A DNA stretch of 64,000 bases from Oribacterium sinus. GTDB lineage: Bacteria; Bacillota; Clostridia; Lachnospirales; Lachnospiraceae. This document shows, in pieces, positions 53,042 through 60,967 of the stretch (the first letter of the stretch is position 1; each line of letters begins with the position of its first letter). Under the pieces are notes generated by a model. The model was not told where the DNA came from, did no database searches, and saw nothing but the letters and a program-made list of their open reading frames with translations. Location: assembly GCF_014202695.1 (NCBI RefSeq), contig NZ_JACHHH010000002.1, positions 186,001-250,000 on the forward strand, read 5' to 3'. The translations under genes and the position numbers were made by a program.

Positions 53042-54778
53042 ATGATTTTAAATATCTCTAATCTAAGTAAGTCCTATGTAGGACAATCAGTTTTAAAGGA
53101 AGTATCTTTTCATCTTGAGGAAAAGGAAAAGGCAGCCATTGTGGGAATCAATGGTTCCGGAAAGACTACGTTACTCCGCTGTATTCTGGGAATTGAGGAG
53201 GCAGATGAGGGGGGGATTGCATTTTCCAAAGATAAAAAGATGGCTTACCTTGCGCAGCAGCATGCGGATATGGAGCAGGAGGACGAAGAATACGAGTCTC
53301 TTTCCGGAGGGCAGAAGACCAAGAAAAGATTGGAAGAAATCCTTATGGAGAAGCCCGACCTCTTGATTTTGGACGAGCCTACCAACCACTTGGATATCGG
53401 CTCTATTCAGTGGCTGGAAAAGGTCCTAAAACGATATGACGGGGCTGTTCTTTTGGTGTCCCATGACCGATACTTTTTAGATAAAATCGTAACGAAAGTA
53501 ATTGACCTGGAACGGGGAAAGGCCCGAATGTATCTGGGAAATTACACCGCCTATGCGGAAAAGAAGAAAATGATTCGGGAGGCGGAAAGAAAGGCCTACG
53601 AGAATCAACAGGCGGAAATCAAACATCAGGAAGCGGTTATCGAAAAGCTAAAGCAGTTCAACAGGGAAAAAAGCATTAAGAGGGCAGAGTCTCGAGAAAA
53701 GCTTCTGTCCAAGGTGGAGCGACTGGAGCAACCGGAGGATTTGCAGAATGAGATGCGACTTTTGTTTATGCCAAGGGAAGCCTCCGGAAATGACGTCTTG
53801 ATTGCGAAAGATCTAGGAAAAAGTTTTGATGGGAAAAGGCTGTTCTCCCATGGGACTTTTTCCATTCAAAGAGGAGAGCATGTAGCAGTAATCGGAGATA
53901 ACGGTACCGGAAAGACTACGCTTTTAAAGATTTTAAATGGCCTGATTCAGGCGGATGAAGGGGAGTTTCGTCTGGGATCCAAAGTGAAGATTGCCTACTA
54001 TGATCAGGAGCATGCCGTTCTTCATATGGAAAAAACCCTGTTTGATGAAATTCAGGACACTTATCCTGATATGAACAACACCCGGGTTCGTAATGTACTG
54101 GCGGCCTTTCTATTTACAGGAGATGATGTATATAAAAAAGTGGGGGACCTTTCCGGTGGAGAAAGGGGTAGAGTGAGCTTGGCAAAGCTTATGCTTTCCG
54201 ATGCCAACTTCCTGATTTTGGACGAGCCTACCAACCACTTGGATATTCAGGGAAAAGAAGTTCTGGAAGAAGCTATCCGTAACTATGAGGGAACGGTTTT
54301 ATATGTTTCCCATGACCGATATTTTATCAACCAAACAGCCACAAGAATCATGGAGCTTTTTTCCAATCGTTTTGATAATTATATCGGAAATTACGACTAT
54401 TATCTGGAAAAGAAGGAAGACGTCAGAAGCTACGGTGACAGCCTTCAAAAGGATACAATGCAAAACACTTGGGTAGACCCTGAGGAAATAAAGAAGGCGC
54501 AGGAGAAAGAGGCTGCCAAGCAGGATTGGGCTTCGCAAAAGGAATTTGCCGCAAAGAAAAGAAAATGGGAGACCAGCCTGAAAAAGGCAGAGGAAGAAAT
54601 TGCCCGCTTGGAAGAAAAAATCACGGAACTTTCTACTGCCATGGAAGAGGTGGGAAGTGATGCAGGCAGGTTGATGGAGCTCCATAAAGAGCAGGAAGCC
54701 GCAGAAGCTTCCCTACAGGAGCAATATGCCATCTGGGAAGAAAGCTCCTTGGCATTGGAAGAGCTGGAAGAGGGATAA
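53042..54778 (+). CDS. ABC-F family ATPase with shortened first nucleotide-binding domain
   Basis: 578 aa, no membrane segments. NBD1: Walker A GINGSGKTT (about residues 36-44), signature LSGGQKTKKR, Walker B LLILDEPTNHLD. NBD2: GDNGTGKTT, LSGGERGRVS, LILDEPTNHLD. A linker and a charged C-terminal coiled coil (about 490-578) follow. Between the Q-loop (AYLAQQ) and the signature of NBD1 there are only about 16 residues, whereas relatives carry some 80-90 there. ABC-F proteins act on ribosomes, for translation control or antibiotic protection. No ribosome binding site is close; a TATACT 7 bp before the ATG hints at a leaderless mRNA. Confidence 0.85.
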   Translation: MILNISNLSKSYVGQSVLKEVSFHLEEKEKAAIVGINGSGKTTLLRCILGIEEADEGGIAFSKDKKMAYLAQQHADMEQEDEEYESLSGGQKTKKRLEEILMEKPDLLILDEPTNHLDIGSIQWLEKVLKRYDGAVLLVSHDRYFLDKIVTKVIDLERGKARMYLGNYTAYAEKKKMIREAERKAYENQQAEIKHQEAVIEKLKQFNREKSIKRAESREKLLSKVERLEQPEDLQNEMRLLFMPREASGNDVLIAKDLGKSFDGKRLFSHGTFSIQRGEHVAVIGDNGTGKTTLLKILNGLIQADEGEFRLGSKVKIAYYDQEHAVLHMEKTLFDEIQDTYPDMNNTRVRNVLAAFLFTGDDVYKKVGDLSGGERGRVSLAKLMLSDANFLILDEPTNHLDIQGKEVLEEAIRNYEGTVLYVSHDRYFINQTATRIMELFSNRFDNYIGNYDYYLEKKEDVRSYGDSLQKDTMQNTWVDPEEIKKAQEKEAAKQDWASQKEFAAKKRKWETSLKKAEEEIARLEEKITELSTAMEEVGSDAGRLMELHKEQEAAEASLQEQYAIWEESSLALEELEEG

Positions 54779-54781
54779 AAA

Positions 54782-54862
54782 AAGGGCTGTAAAATCAAAA
54801 TATTTTCTAAGCAATATAGGTCTGAAATGGGGGTAGGGTACGCTTTCGCTAGCCTCGCCACG
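54782..54862. repeat. Solo half of the nested-palindrome family
   Basis: Matches the reverse complement of the right half of the 41332-41712 element (GCAATATAGGTCTGAAAT, GTACGCTTTCGCTAGCCTCGCC), without the other arm. Probable decayed or truncated copy after the ABC-F gene. Confidence 0.8.
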
Positions 54863-54989
54863 TAGCGGATACTAAGCGAAAAACTTCATGCTATTCGTTT
54901 TTGCGAGAGTATGAAGAAGTTTCACATTGTATTGTATTTGCTTGCACAAAGTGATATTATCCCTATAAGAAAGCAGGGAGGTGAAAACC

Positions 54990-55277
54990 ATGGCAAAAAC
55001 GGCGAATATCAATGTCCGTATTGATCCGGAAACAAAAGCGAGTGCAGAACAGTTATTTTCAAGCTTTGGAATTACCGTAACCGATGCCATCAATATTTTT
55101 CTTCATAAATCACTGATGGAGGGAGGACTTCCTTTTGAAATGAAACAGCCTCGTTTCAACTTGGAAACGGAAATGGCGATGGAGGAAGCAAAGCTCATTA
55201 TGGCAGGAAAAATTCCCGCCAAGCGTTATGCCTCGGTACACGAATTATTGGATAAGCTGGAAACGGACGGTGAATAA
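54990..55277 (+). CDS. relB: RelB/DinJ family antitoxin
   Basis: 95 aa. The ribbon-helix-helix N-terminus (ANINVRIDPETKASAEQLFSSFGITVTDAINIFLHKS) is the standard RelB/DinJ DNA-binding domain, and the C-terminus is acidic. I start at the ATG at 54990, with GGGAGG upstream; an in-frame GTG at 54981 lies inside that site. It overlaps the toxin start by one base (TAATG). Autoregulation by the antitoxin is expected. Confidence 0.92.
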   Translation: MAKTANINVRIDPETKASAEQLFSSFGITVTDAINIFLHKSLMEGGLPFEMKQPRFNLETEMAMEEAKLIMAGKIPAKRYASVHELLDKLETDGE

Positions 55278-55555
55278 TGTTAGAGCTTGTAACCACAGGT
55301 GTCTTTCGCAAGGATTTGAAACTTGCAAAAAAACGAGGCTATGATCTATCTTTGCTTGAAACGGTACTAAATGCTCTTTTAGAAGAAAAAACCTTGGATC
55401 AGCGTTATCACGACCATGCTTTAACCGGAAATTATATCGGGTTTCGAGAATGTCATATCCTGCCGGATTGGCTGCTTATTTATGCAGTAAATAAATCACA
55501 GCTGATCCTCACAGCTTCAAGGACGGGAACGCACTCCGATTTGTTTGGGAGATAG
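55277..55555 (+). CDS. yafQ: YafQ family toxin
   Basis: 92 aa RelE-superfamily ribosome-dependent RNase: VFRKDLKLAKKRGYDLSLLETVLNALLE, then HALTGNYIGFRECHILPDWLLIYAV and the closing LTASRTGTHSDLFGR, which has the family's catalytic His and Phe near the end. Pairs with the RelB/DinJ gene directly upstream. A convergent terminator hairpin lies just beyond its stop. Confidence 0.92.
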   Translation: MLELVTTGVFRKDLKLAKKRGYDLSLLETVLNALLEEKTLDQRYHDHALTGNYIGFRECHILPDWLLIYAVNKSQLILTASRTGTHSDLFGR

Positions 55556-55590
55556 GGTACATCTGTTTTAGCAGATGTACCTTTTATATT
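55556..55590. terminator. Bidirectional terminator between yafQ and tex
   Basis: 10-bp perfect stem GGTACATCTG (55556-55565) with CAGATGTACC (55572-55581) and TTTTAT after it; a weaker A-run serves the other strand. Confidence 0.8.
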
Positions 55591-55598
55591 ATTCCCCC

Positions 55599-57761
55599 TT
55601 ACTCTACATCCTTCATACTTAAGGAAATCTTCTTCCTGGCCACATCCACAGACAAGACCTTCACCTTCACTATATCCCCAAGCTTAACCACATCCAAAGG
55701 ATGCTTCACAAATTTCTTGGACAGGGCGGAAATATGCACAAGGCCGTCCTGATGCACCCCGATATCCACAAAGGCACCGAAGTCAATGACATTTCTTACG
55801 GTTCCCTGTAGAACCATGCCTTCTTTTAAATCTTCCAGTTCCAGCACATCTTCTCGAAGAATGGGGGCGGGAACATCTTCTCTTGGGTCTCTTCCCGGCT
55901 TTGCCAAAGCTTCAATAATATCCTTTAAGGTATATTCTCCTACGGAAAGTTTCTGCTCTACGCCCTTTAATCCACCGGGGAGAGAAGAAAGGATTTTTCC
56001 CATTTCCTTGCCTTTTCCGAAGAGGAGTTCATTTTCCGCAATCCCTGCTAATGCCAGCATTTCCTTCGCTACGCTGTAGGACTCGGGATGTACGGAGGTC
56101 ATATCCAAAAGCTCTTTTCCCCCACGGATTCTGAGGAATCCGGCACTTTGCTCAAAGGCCTTGGGTCCTAACTTGGCCACCTTTAAAAGCTCTTTTCGAG
56201 ACTTGAAGGCACCGTTTTCTTCTCGGAAAGCCACAATATTTTTGGCAATAGTCTTGCTGATTCCGGAAATGTAGGATAGGAGAGAGGCGGAGGCGGTGTT
56301 TAAGTCTACCCCTACCTTATTTACACAGTCCTCCACCACCTTGTTTAACTGCTCTGTAAGCTTACTTTGGTTCATGTCATGCTGATATTGTCCCACACCG
56401 ATGGACTTGGGATCGATCTTCACAAGCTCCGCCAAGGGGTCTTGCAAACGCCTTGCCATGGAGGTGGAGCTTCTTTCTCCCACATCAAAATTGGGGAATT
56501 CTTCTGTGGCAAGCTTGCTGGCAGAATAGACAGAGGCCCCTGCTTCATTGACAATCACATATTTCACAGGGCTCTTTTGCTCCTTTAAATAGTCGGAAAT
56601 CACCTTTTCCGATTCTCTGGAGGCGGTTCCATTCCCCAAAGCGATAATATCCACATGGTGCTTTTGAATCAGCTGGTGGATTTTTGCCATAGACTCCTTC
56701 ACCTGATTTTTAGGGGGAGTGGGGTAAATGACGGTGGTATCCAGTACCTTTCCGGTGGCATCCACCACGGCAATTTTACAGCCGGTACGAAAGCCCGGAT
56801 CCCAGCCTAAAACTACCTTTCCGGTAATGGGTGCCTGCATCAAAAGCTGCTTTAAGTTATCGGAGAAGACTAGGATGGCTCCGTCCTCCGCCTTTTCTGT
56901 CAAAATGCTTCGGATTTCCGTCTCAATAGAGGGGGCAATCAGACGCTTGTAGGAGTCGGCAATGGTTTCCTCCAGATAAGGTCTGCATTTTCCTTTCTTA
57001 CTGACTTGCATCTGCTCCTCTATATAATGAAGGATTTCTTCTTCAGGAAAACGGAGCTTTACGCTGAGAATTTTTTCCTTTTCCCCACGATTCAAGGCCA
57101 AAATACGGTGTCCCGGAATGGATTGCACTTTTTCCTCGTAGGAGAAGTAATTTTCATAGGTCTTACTTTCCGGCGTTTCCTCCTTTTCCTTTAGAGAGGA
57201 GCAAATGAAGCCCTCCTTCAGGCTCTTGCTTCGAATCCATTCTCTTAAGCGGGCATCCTCGGAGAAGTCCTCCGCCAAAATATCCTTGGCGTAGTTTAAG
57301 GCATCGGTAGCAGTCAGCACTTCTTTTTCCGAAGAAATATACTTTTCCGCCTCGGCTTCCGGATTAGCACAGGGGAGAAGAAGAGCCTTAGCCAGTTCTT
57401 CCAGCCCCTTTTCTCTGGCAATCATGCCTCTGGTTCTCCGCTTGGGCTTATAGGGAAGGTACAGATCCTCCAGACGAACGGCGGTATCTGCGGCCAGGAT
57501 TTCCTTTTTCAATTCCTCTGTTAACTTTCCCTGCTCCAAAATACTATGGAGAATACTTTCTCTTCGCTCCTCCAGCTTCCGAAGATATTGCAGTTTTTCC
57601 TCCAGATTTCGAAGCTCTTCATCATTTAAACCGGAGGTCAGCTCCTTACGATAGCGGGCAATAAAGGGGACGGTGTTTCCTTCATCCAAAAGCTGTACCG
57701 CTGCCTCTACCTGTTTTTTCTTTAAGGACAAATCCTCGCTGATTTTCTGAATAATATCCAT
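55599..57761 (-). CDS. tex: Tex family RNA-binding transcription accessory protein
   Basis: 720 aa. N-terminal helical region with VPFIARYRKELTSGLNDEELR, YqgF-like domain (LGWDPGFRTGCKIAVVD), HhH repeats (LLSYISGISKTIAKNIV) and a C-terminal S1 RNA-binding domain from about residue 635 (GMVLQGTVRNVIDFGAFVDIGVHQDGLVHIS). Tex proteins bind nucleic acids and affect transcription and stress survival. The ATG at 57761 follows AGGAGAAG on the minus strand; the longer frame to 57812 is not supported. Confidence 0.95.
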   Translation of the reverse strand: MDIIQKISEDLSLKKKQVEAAVQLLDEGNTVPFIARYRKELTSGLNDEELRNLEEKLQYLRKLEERRESILHSILEQGKLTEELKKEILAADTAVRLEDLYLPYKPKRRTRGMIAREKGLEELAKALLLPCANPEAEAEKYISSEKEVLTATDALNYAKDILAEDFSEDARLREWIRSKSLKEGFICSSLKEKEETPESKTYENYFSYEEKVQSIPGHRILALNRGEKEKILSVKLRFPEEEILHYIEEQMQVSKKGKCRPYLEETIADSYKRLIAPSIETEIRSILTEKAEDGAILVFSDNLKQLLMQAPITGKVVLGWDPGFRTGCKIAVVDATGKVLDTTVIYPTPPKNQVKESMAKIHQLIQKHHVDIIALGNGTASRESEKVISDYLKEQKSPVKYVIVNEAGASVYSASKLATEEFPNFDVGERSSTSMARRLQDPLAELVKIDPKSIGVGQYQHDMNQSKLTEQLNKVVEDCVNKVGVDLNTASASLLSYISGISKTIAKNIVAFREENGAFKSRKELLKVAKLGPKAFEQSAGFLRIRGGKELLDMTSVHPESYSVAKEMLALAGIAENELLFGKGKEMGKILSSLPGGLKGVEQKLSVGEYTLKDIIEALAKPGRDPREDVPAPILREDVLELEDLKEGMVLQGTVRNVIDFGAFVDIGVHQDGLVHISALSKKFVKHPLDVVKLGDIVKVKVLSVDVARKKISLSMKDVE

Positions 57762-58030
57762 TTTTTTTGCTCTTCTCCTTTTTTTGATTTCTTCCTTGTA
57801 GGATGCTGTCATAAACTTGAAAAACGCATTTCTTTTATTAAGGAAGAAATAGCTTTTTTATGTTTCCAAAACTGCTTCAAAAAGTCTGCCTAAGTATACA
57901 ATAGCTTTGTTTTTTCCGAAAGAGAATCGCCGAGATTTTCCCGAAGAAGCCTGGAATCGCCGAGATTTTTCCGAAGAAACAAGTGTTTTCCAAGGTAAAC
58001 GATATTACGGGCTTTTTCCTGTGTACGATA

Positions 58031-58200
58031 GAAAAAAACTGTTCACAGCGTTATACTGTAAAAGAAAACCGTGCACAGCGTTATACTGTAAAAGAAAACT
58101 GTTCAGAGCGTTATACTGTAAAAGAAAACTAATCACAGTGTTATACTGTAAGGAAAACTAATCACAGTGATATACTGGATTGGAAAACTATTTACAGAGT
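58031..58200. repeat. 30-bp tandem repeat, about 5.5 copies
   Basis: Contains CACAGCGTTATACTGTAAAAG or variants every 30 bp (last two copies 29-30 bp and diverged). Occupies most of the 485-bp gap before the PPC-domain gene, together with a shorter two-copy repeat (CGCCGAGATTTT, 57928 and 57958). A reading frame through it has no support. Confidence 0.88.
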
Positions 58201-58246
58201 TACGCGCAAAGACAAGTTGAGTTTGAGCGAAGAGAAAGGAGATTCT

Positions 58247-58675
58247 ATGGAGTTTCGTAAAATCGGAGAGGATTATGTGGTACGTTTAGACAGGGGAGAG
58301 GAAGTGATGGAATGCCTGACAAGCCTTTGTGAGAAGGAAGGCATTGCCTTAGCAAGTATTTCCGGTATCGGTGCTTCCGATTGTATGGAAGTGGGACTTT
58401 ATAATGTGCACGAGAAGAAATACTATCCCAAGGAGTTTACCGGGGAAATGGAGATTACTTCCCTCCTTGGCTCTGTTACGGAAAAGGACGGAAAGCCCTA
58501 TTTGCACATCCATGCCAATGCCTGTGACGAAGAGCTTCGTGGCATCGGAGGACATTTGAAAAAATGCAGAATCTCCGGAACGGGAGAAATCTTCCTGCAT
58601 ACCCTGCCCGGCAAGGTGGGAAGACAGGAAGATTTAAAGGGACAGACAGGACTGAATGTTTTTGCCTTTGAATAA
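58247..58675 (+). CDS. PPC/DUF296 domain protein
   Basis: 142 aa. The PPC domain motif is visible: YVVRLDRGEEVMECL, LASISGIGASDCMEVGLYN, ITSLLGSVTEKDGKPYLHIHANACDEELRGIGGHL, with HIHANACDEELRGIGGHL close to the family's histidine-rich segment that can bind metal. Also found as AT-hook partners in plants; bacterial members are trimeric proteins of unknown role. ATG at 58247 follows AGAAAGGAG; 58217 would be an alternative start. Single gene. Confidence 0.9.
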   Translation: MEFRKIGEDYVVRLDRGEEVMECLTSLCEKEGIALASISGIGASDCMEVGLYNVHEKKYYPKEFTGEMEITSLLGSVTEKDGKPYLHIHANACDEELRGIGGHLKKCRISGTGEIFLHTLPGKVGRQEDLKGQTGLNVFAFE

Positions 58676-58821
58676 ACTGTTCCGGCTTGGCATTCGGACA
58701 GAATAGCTCGTGGATAAAGTTTCGGAAAATGTCTCGCCACGCCAGGACTCGATTTACTGTATCGGAAGAAAAACAGTCTGAAATGCTGTTAGAATTGACT
58801 AACCTCGTGCTTTTATGGGAA

Positions 58822-58945
58822 ACTCCTTAAGAGCAGTGAGGGAGTAGCATACGCGAAAGCGCAACAAGTCAACATACTGGCGGGAAGCCTGGCTTGTTTT
58901 AAAATGCGAGACTCATGTATAACGCAAGCTATACATGGAGTCTGT
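58822..58945 (+). ncRNA. yybP-ykoY manganese riboswitch
   Basis: Upstream of mntP, the Mn2+ efflux gene. It shows the class's conserved pieces: GGGAGTAGC (about 58840), GTCAACATACTGG (58868), GCCTGG and ATGCGAGACTC, with stems AACAAG/CTTGTT and AGACTCATGTATA/TATACATGGAGTCT. A terminator (58958-58999) is the expression platform. Mn2+ binding is expected to turn mntP on. Confidence 0.8.
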
Positions 58946-58957
58946 TATAGGATTTTT

Positions 58958-58999
58958 AAGGTATAGCGAGCAATCGTTATACCTTTTTGTTTTTTAGCG
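58958..58999 (+). terminator. Expression-platform terminator of the Mn riboswitch
   Basis: 10-bp stem GGTATAGCGA with TCGTTATACC, loop GCAA, then TTTTTGTTTTTT. Further hairpins (about 59000-59090) lie between it and mntP. Confidence 0.88.
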
Positions 59000-59148
59000 A
59001 GTACCGCTAATGTATCGCGGGGAATCTCATTTTTCCTGCGTGTTAGCGCTGAAGTGCGGGAGTTCTCCTTGTGTAGGAGTAGTGTAGAAGAATCGATAAA
59101 CAGGATTCGACTTGGGCTTAGAATCAGAAATCAAAAGTCAGGAGCGTT

Positions 59149-59709
59149 ATGAAGTTTATTATCAATAGTTTTTTATTGGGAGCAGGTTTGGCTATGGATG
59201 CGGTTACAGTTTCCATGGCAAACGGTCTTGCGGAAAAAGGAATGCAGGAAAAGAAACGGTGGTCTATTGCAGGAGTATACGGCTTTTTCCAGTTTTTGAT
59301 GCCCCTTTTGGGGTGGATTATGGTACATTGTTTGTTGCAGTATTTTCATAAATTGGAAAGTCTGATTCCCTGGATTTCTCTAGGACTCCTGCTTTATATC
59401 GGCGGGAAAATGCTGATTGCCGGAATACAAAAGAAGGAGGAAGAGGCGGAATCTATTCTGACAAAAAGGGATTTACTGCTTCAGGGAATCGCCACCTCTA
59501 TCGATGCTCTCTCTCTGGGCTTTACCATCGCCCATTTTACTTTGATGGAGGCGGTTCTGGCTTCTTTGATTATCGGAGGGGAAACCCTCATCCTTTGCTA
59601 CTTTGCCATCGGTATCGGGAAAAAATGCGGAACGATTCTTTCCAATAAGGCGGAAATCCTAGGTGGCGTTATATTGATTTTGATTGGATTGGAAATATTT
59701 TTCTTTTAA
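59149..59709 (+). CDS. mntP: Manganese efflux pump MntP
   Basis: 186 aa with six predicted membrane helices in two inverted halves. The paired acidic motifs LAMDAVTVSMANGL (N-terminal) and ATSIDALSLGFTIAHF (middle) match MntP, which exports Mn2+. The riboswitch upstream supports the function independently. AGGAGCG precedes the ATG. mutY begins 14 bp downstream and may share the transcript. Confidence 0.94.
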   Translation: MKFIINSFLLGAGLAMDAVTVSMANGLAEKGMQEKKRWSIAGVYGFFQFLMPLLGWIMVHCLLQYFHKLESLIPWISLGLLLYIGGKMLIAGIQKKEEEAESILTKRDLLLQGIATSIDALSLGFTIAHFTLMEAVLASLIIGGETLILCYFAIGIGKKCGTILSNKAEILGGVILILIGLEIFFF

Positions 59710-59722
59710 AGAGGTTTAATAA

Positions 59723-60898
59723 ATGGAAGAAGCGAAGATGAAAGAGAAAAGACAGTTTAGCGGAGGGGAGGATCCCTTTGCGAAAGCGCTTCTTTCCTGG
59801 TATAACGAAAATAGGAGGATTCTTCCTTGGCGAGAAGATCCGGGACCTTATCACACCTGGCTGTCCGAAATTATGTTGCAGCAGACCAGAGTGGAGGCGG
59901 TGAAGGGCTATTATTCCCGCTTTTTATCGGCACTTCCGGAAATTGCGGATCTTGCAAATGCGGAGGAGGAGAAGGTTTTAAAGCTCTGGGAGGGACTGGG
60001 CTATTATTCCCGGGCAAGAAATCTGCAAAAGGCGGCGAAGACAATTATGACGGAATACGCCGGAGAAATGCCGAAAACTTTTCAGGAATTAAAGAAGCTT
60101 CCCGGCATCGGAGAGTATACCGCCGCAGCCATTGCCTCCATTGTTTATAAGGAAGAAATTCCGGCACTGGATGGAAATCTGCTTCGGATTTTTGCTCGTT
60201 TAACAAGCTATCCCAAGGTGGTATTGGAGCCGGAGGGAAAGAAGCTTGCTTTTTCGTATTTTCAGGAGAAAATGCAGGGCATTGACCCGGGGGATTTTAA
60301 CCAGGCTTTAATGGATCTTGGCTCCGGAGTCTGCCTTCCCAAGGGGGAGATTGGCTGTAAGACCTGTCCTTTGAAAGCGTTTTGCAGCAGTGCCAAGGCG
60401 GGGAATCCTATGGACTACCCCAAGCTTCCGGAGAAAAAGAAAAGAAAAGTGGAGCAGTACAGCATTTTCCTGATACGACATCGGGAGGAGCTTATGCTGA
60501 AGAAACGGGAAAATAAAGGCCTTTTGGCAGGGCTTTACGAGTTTTATAAGTTGGAAGGGCATTGTTCGGAAAAGGAAGCCTTGGAAGCGGTGGAAAACTT
60601 AGGCTTACGTTCCTTGCGAATCAAAGCTTTAGGTGAGGCAAAACACATTTTCACCCACAAGGAGTGGGAAATGATAGGCTATGAGGTTTATTGCGGAGAC
60701 TTTCAGGAGGAAGGACGGCAAGAGGAAAGACAGAAAGAAGAAAAGGCCGTCATTTTAAGAGAACGTTTTCTCCCGGAGGAGAGCGGTAAAGCTAAGAAGA
60801 CTTGGGAAAAGCAGGGCTATCGTTTCTATAGTAAGGAAGAAATCCACGGAGAACTCAGTATTCCCTCTGCATTTGCCTACTATAAGCAGTTTTTATAA
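59723..60898 (+). CDS. mutY: A/G-specific adenine glycosylase MutY
   Basis: 391 aa base-excision repair enzyme that removes adenine opposite 8-oxoguanine. HhH-GPD domain: WLSEIMLQQTRVEAVKGYY, LPGIGEYTAAAIASIVYKE and the catalytic Asp in ALDGNLLRIFARL. Four cysteines of the 4Fe-4S loop (CLPKGEIGCKTCPLKAFC) follow; the first spacing is seven residues, usually six. The C-terminal third is a NUDIX-like 8-oxoG recognition domain (EAKHIFTHKEWEMIGYEV). AGAGG precedes the ATG. Confidence 0.95.
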   Translation: MEEAKMKEKRQFSGGEDPFAKALLSWYNENRRILPWREDPGPYHTWLSEIMLQQTRVEAVKGYYSRFLSALPEIADLANAEEEKVLKLWEGLGYYSRARNLQKAAKTIMTEYAGEMPKTFQELKKLPGIGEYTAAAIASIVYKEEIPALDGNLLRIFARLTSYPKVVLEPEGKKLAFSYFQEKMQGIDPGDFNQALMDLGSGVCLPKGEIGCKTCPLKAFCSSAKAGNPMDYPKLPEKKKRKVEQYSIFLIRHREELMLKKRENKGLLAGLYEFYKLEGHCSEKEALEAVENLGLRSLRIKALGEAKHIFTHKEWEMIGYEVYCGDFQEEGRQEERQKEEKAVILRERFLPEESGKAKKTWEKQGYRFYSKEEIHGELSIPSAFAYYKQFL

Positions 60899-60967
60899 AT
60901 TTGGCAGAGTAAAATTCAGCTACGAAAAAGTGATTTAGGAGCTTACAGCCAAAGAAAGGAGGGAAGG

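Noticed and set aside
57907-58161. 84-residue plus-strand frame with repeats of LYCKRK
   Set aside because: It only follows the 30-bp minisatellite, whose period is divisible by three, and has no ribosome binding site.
59100-59130. Possible tRNA T-arm (GATTCGACT)
   Set aside because: No acceptor stem, anticodon arm or CCA end around it; no tRNA could be assembled anywhere in the window.
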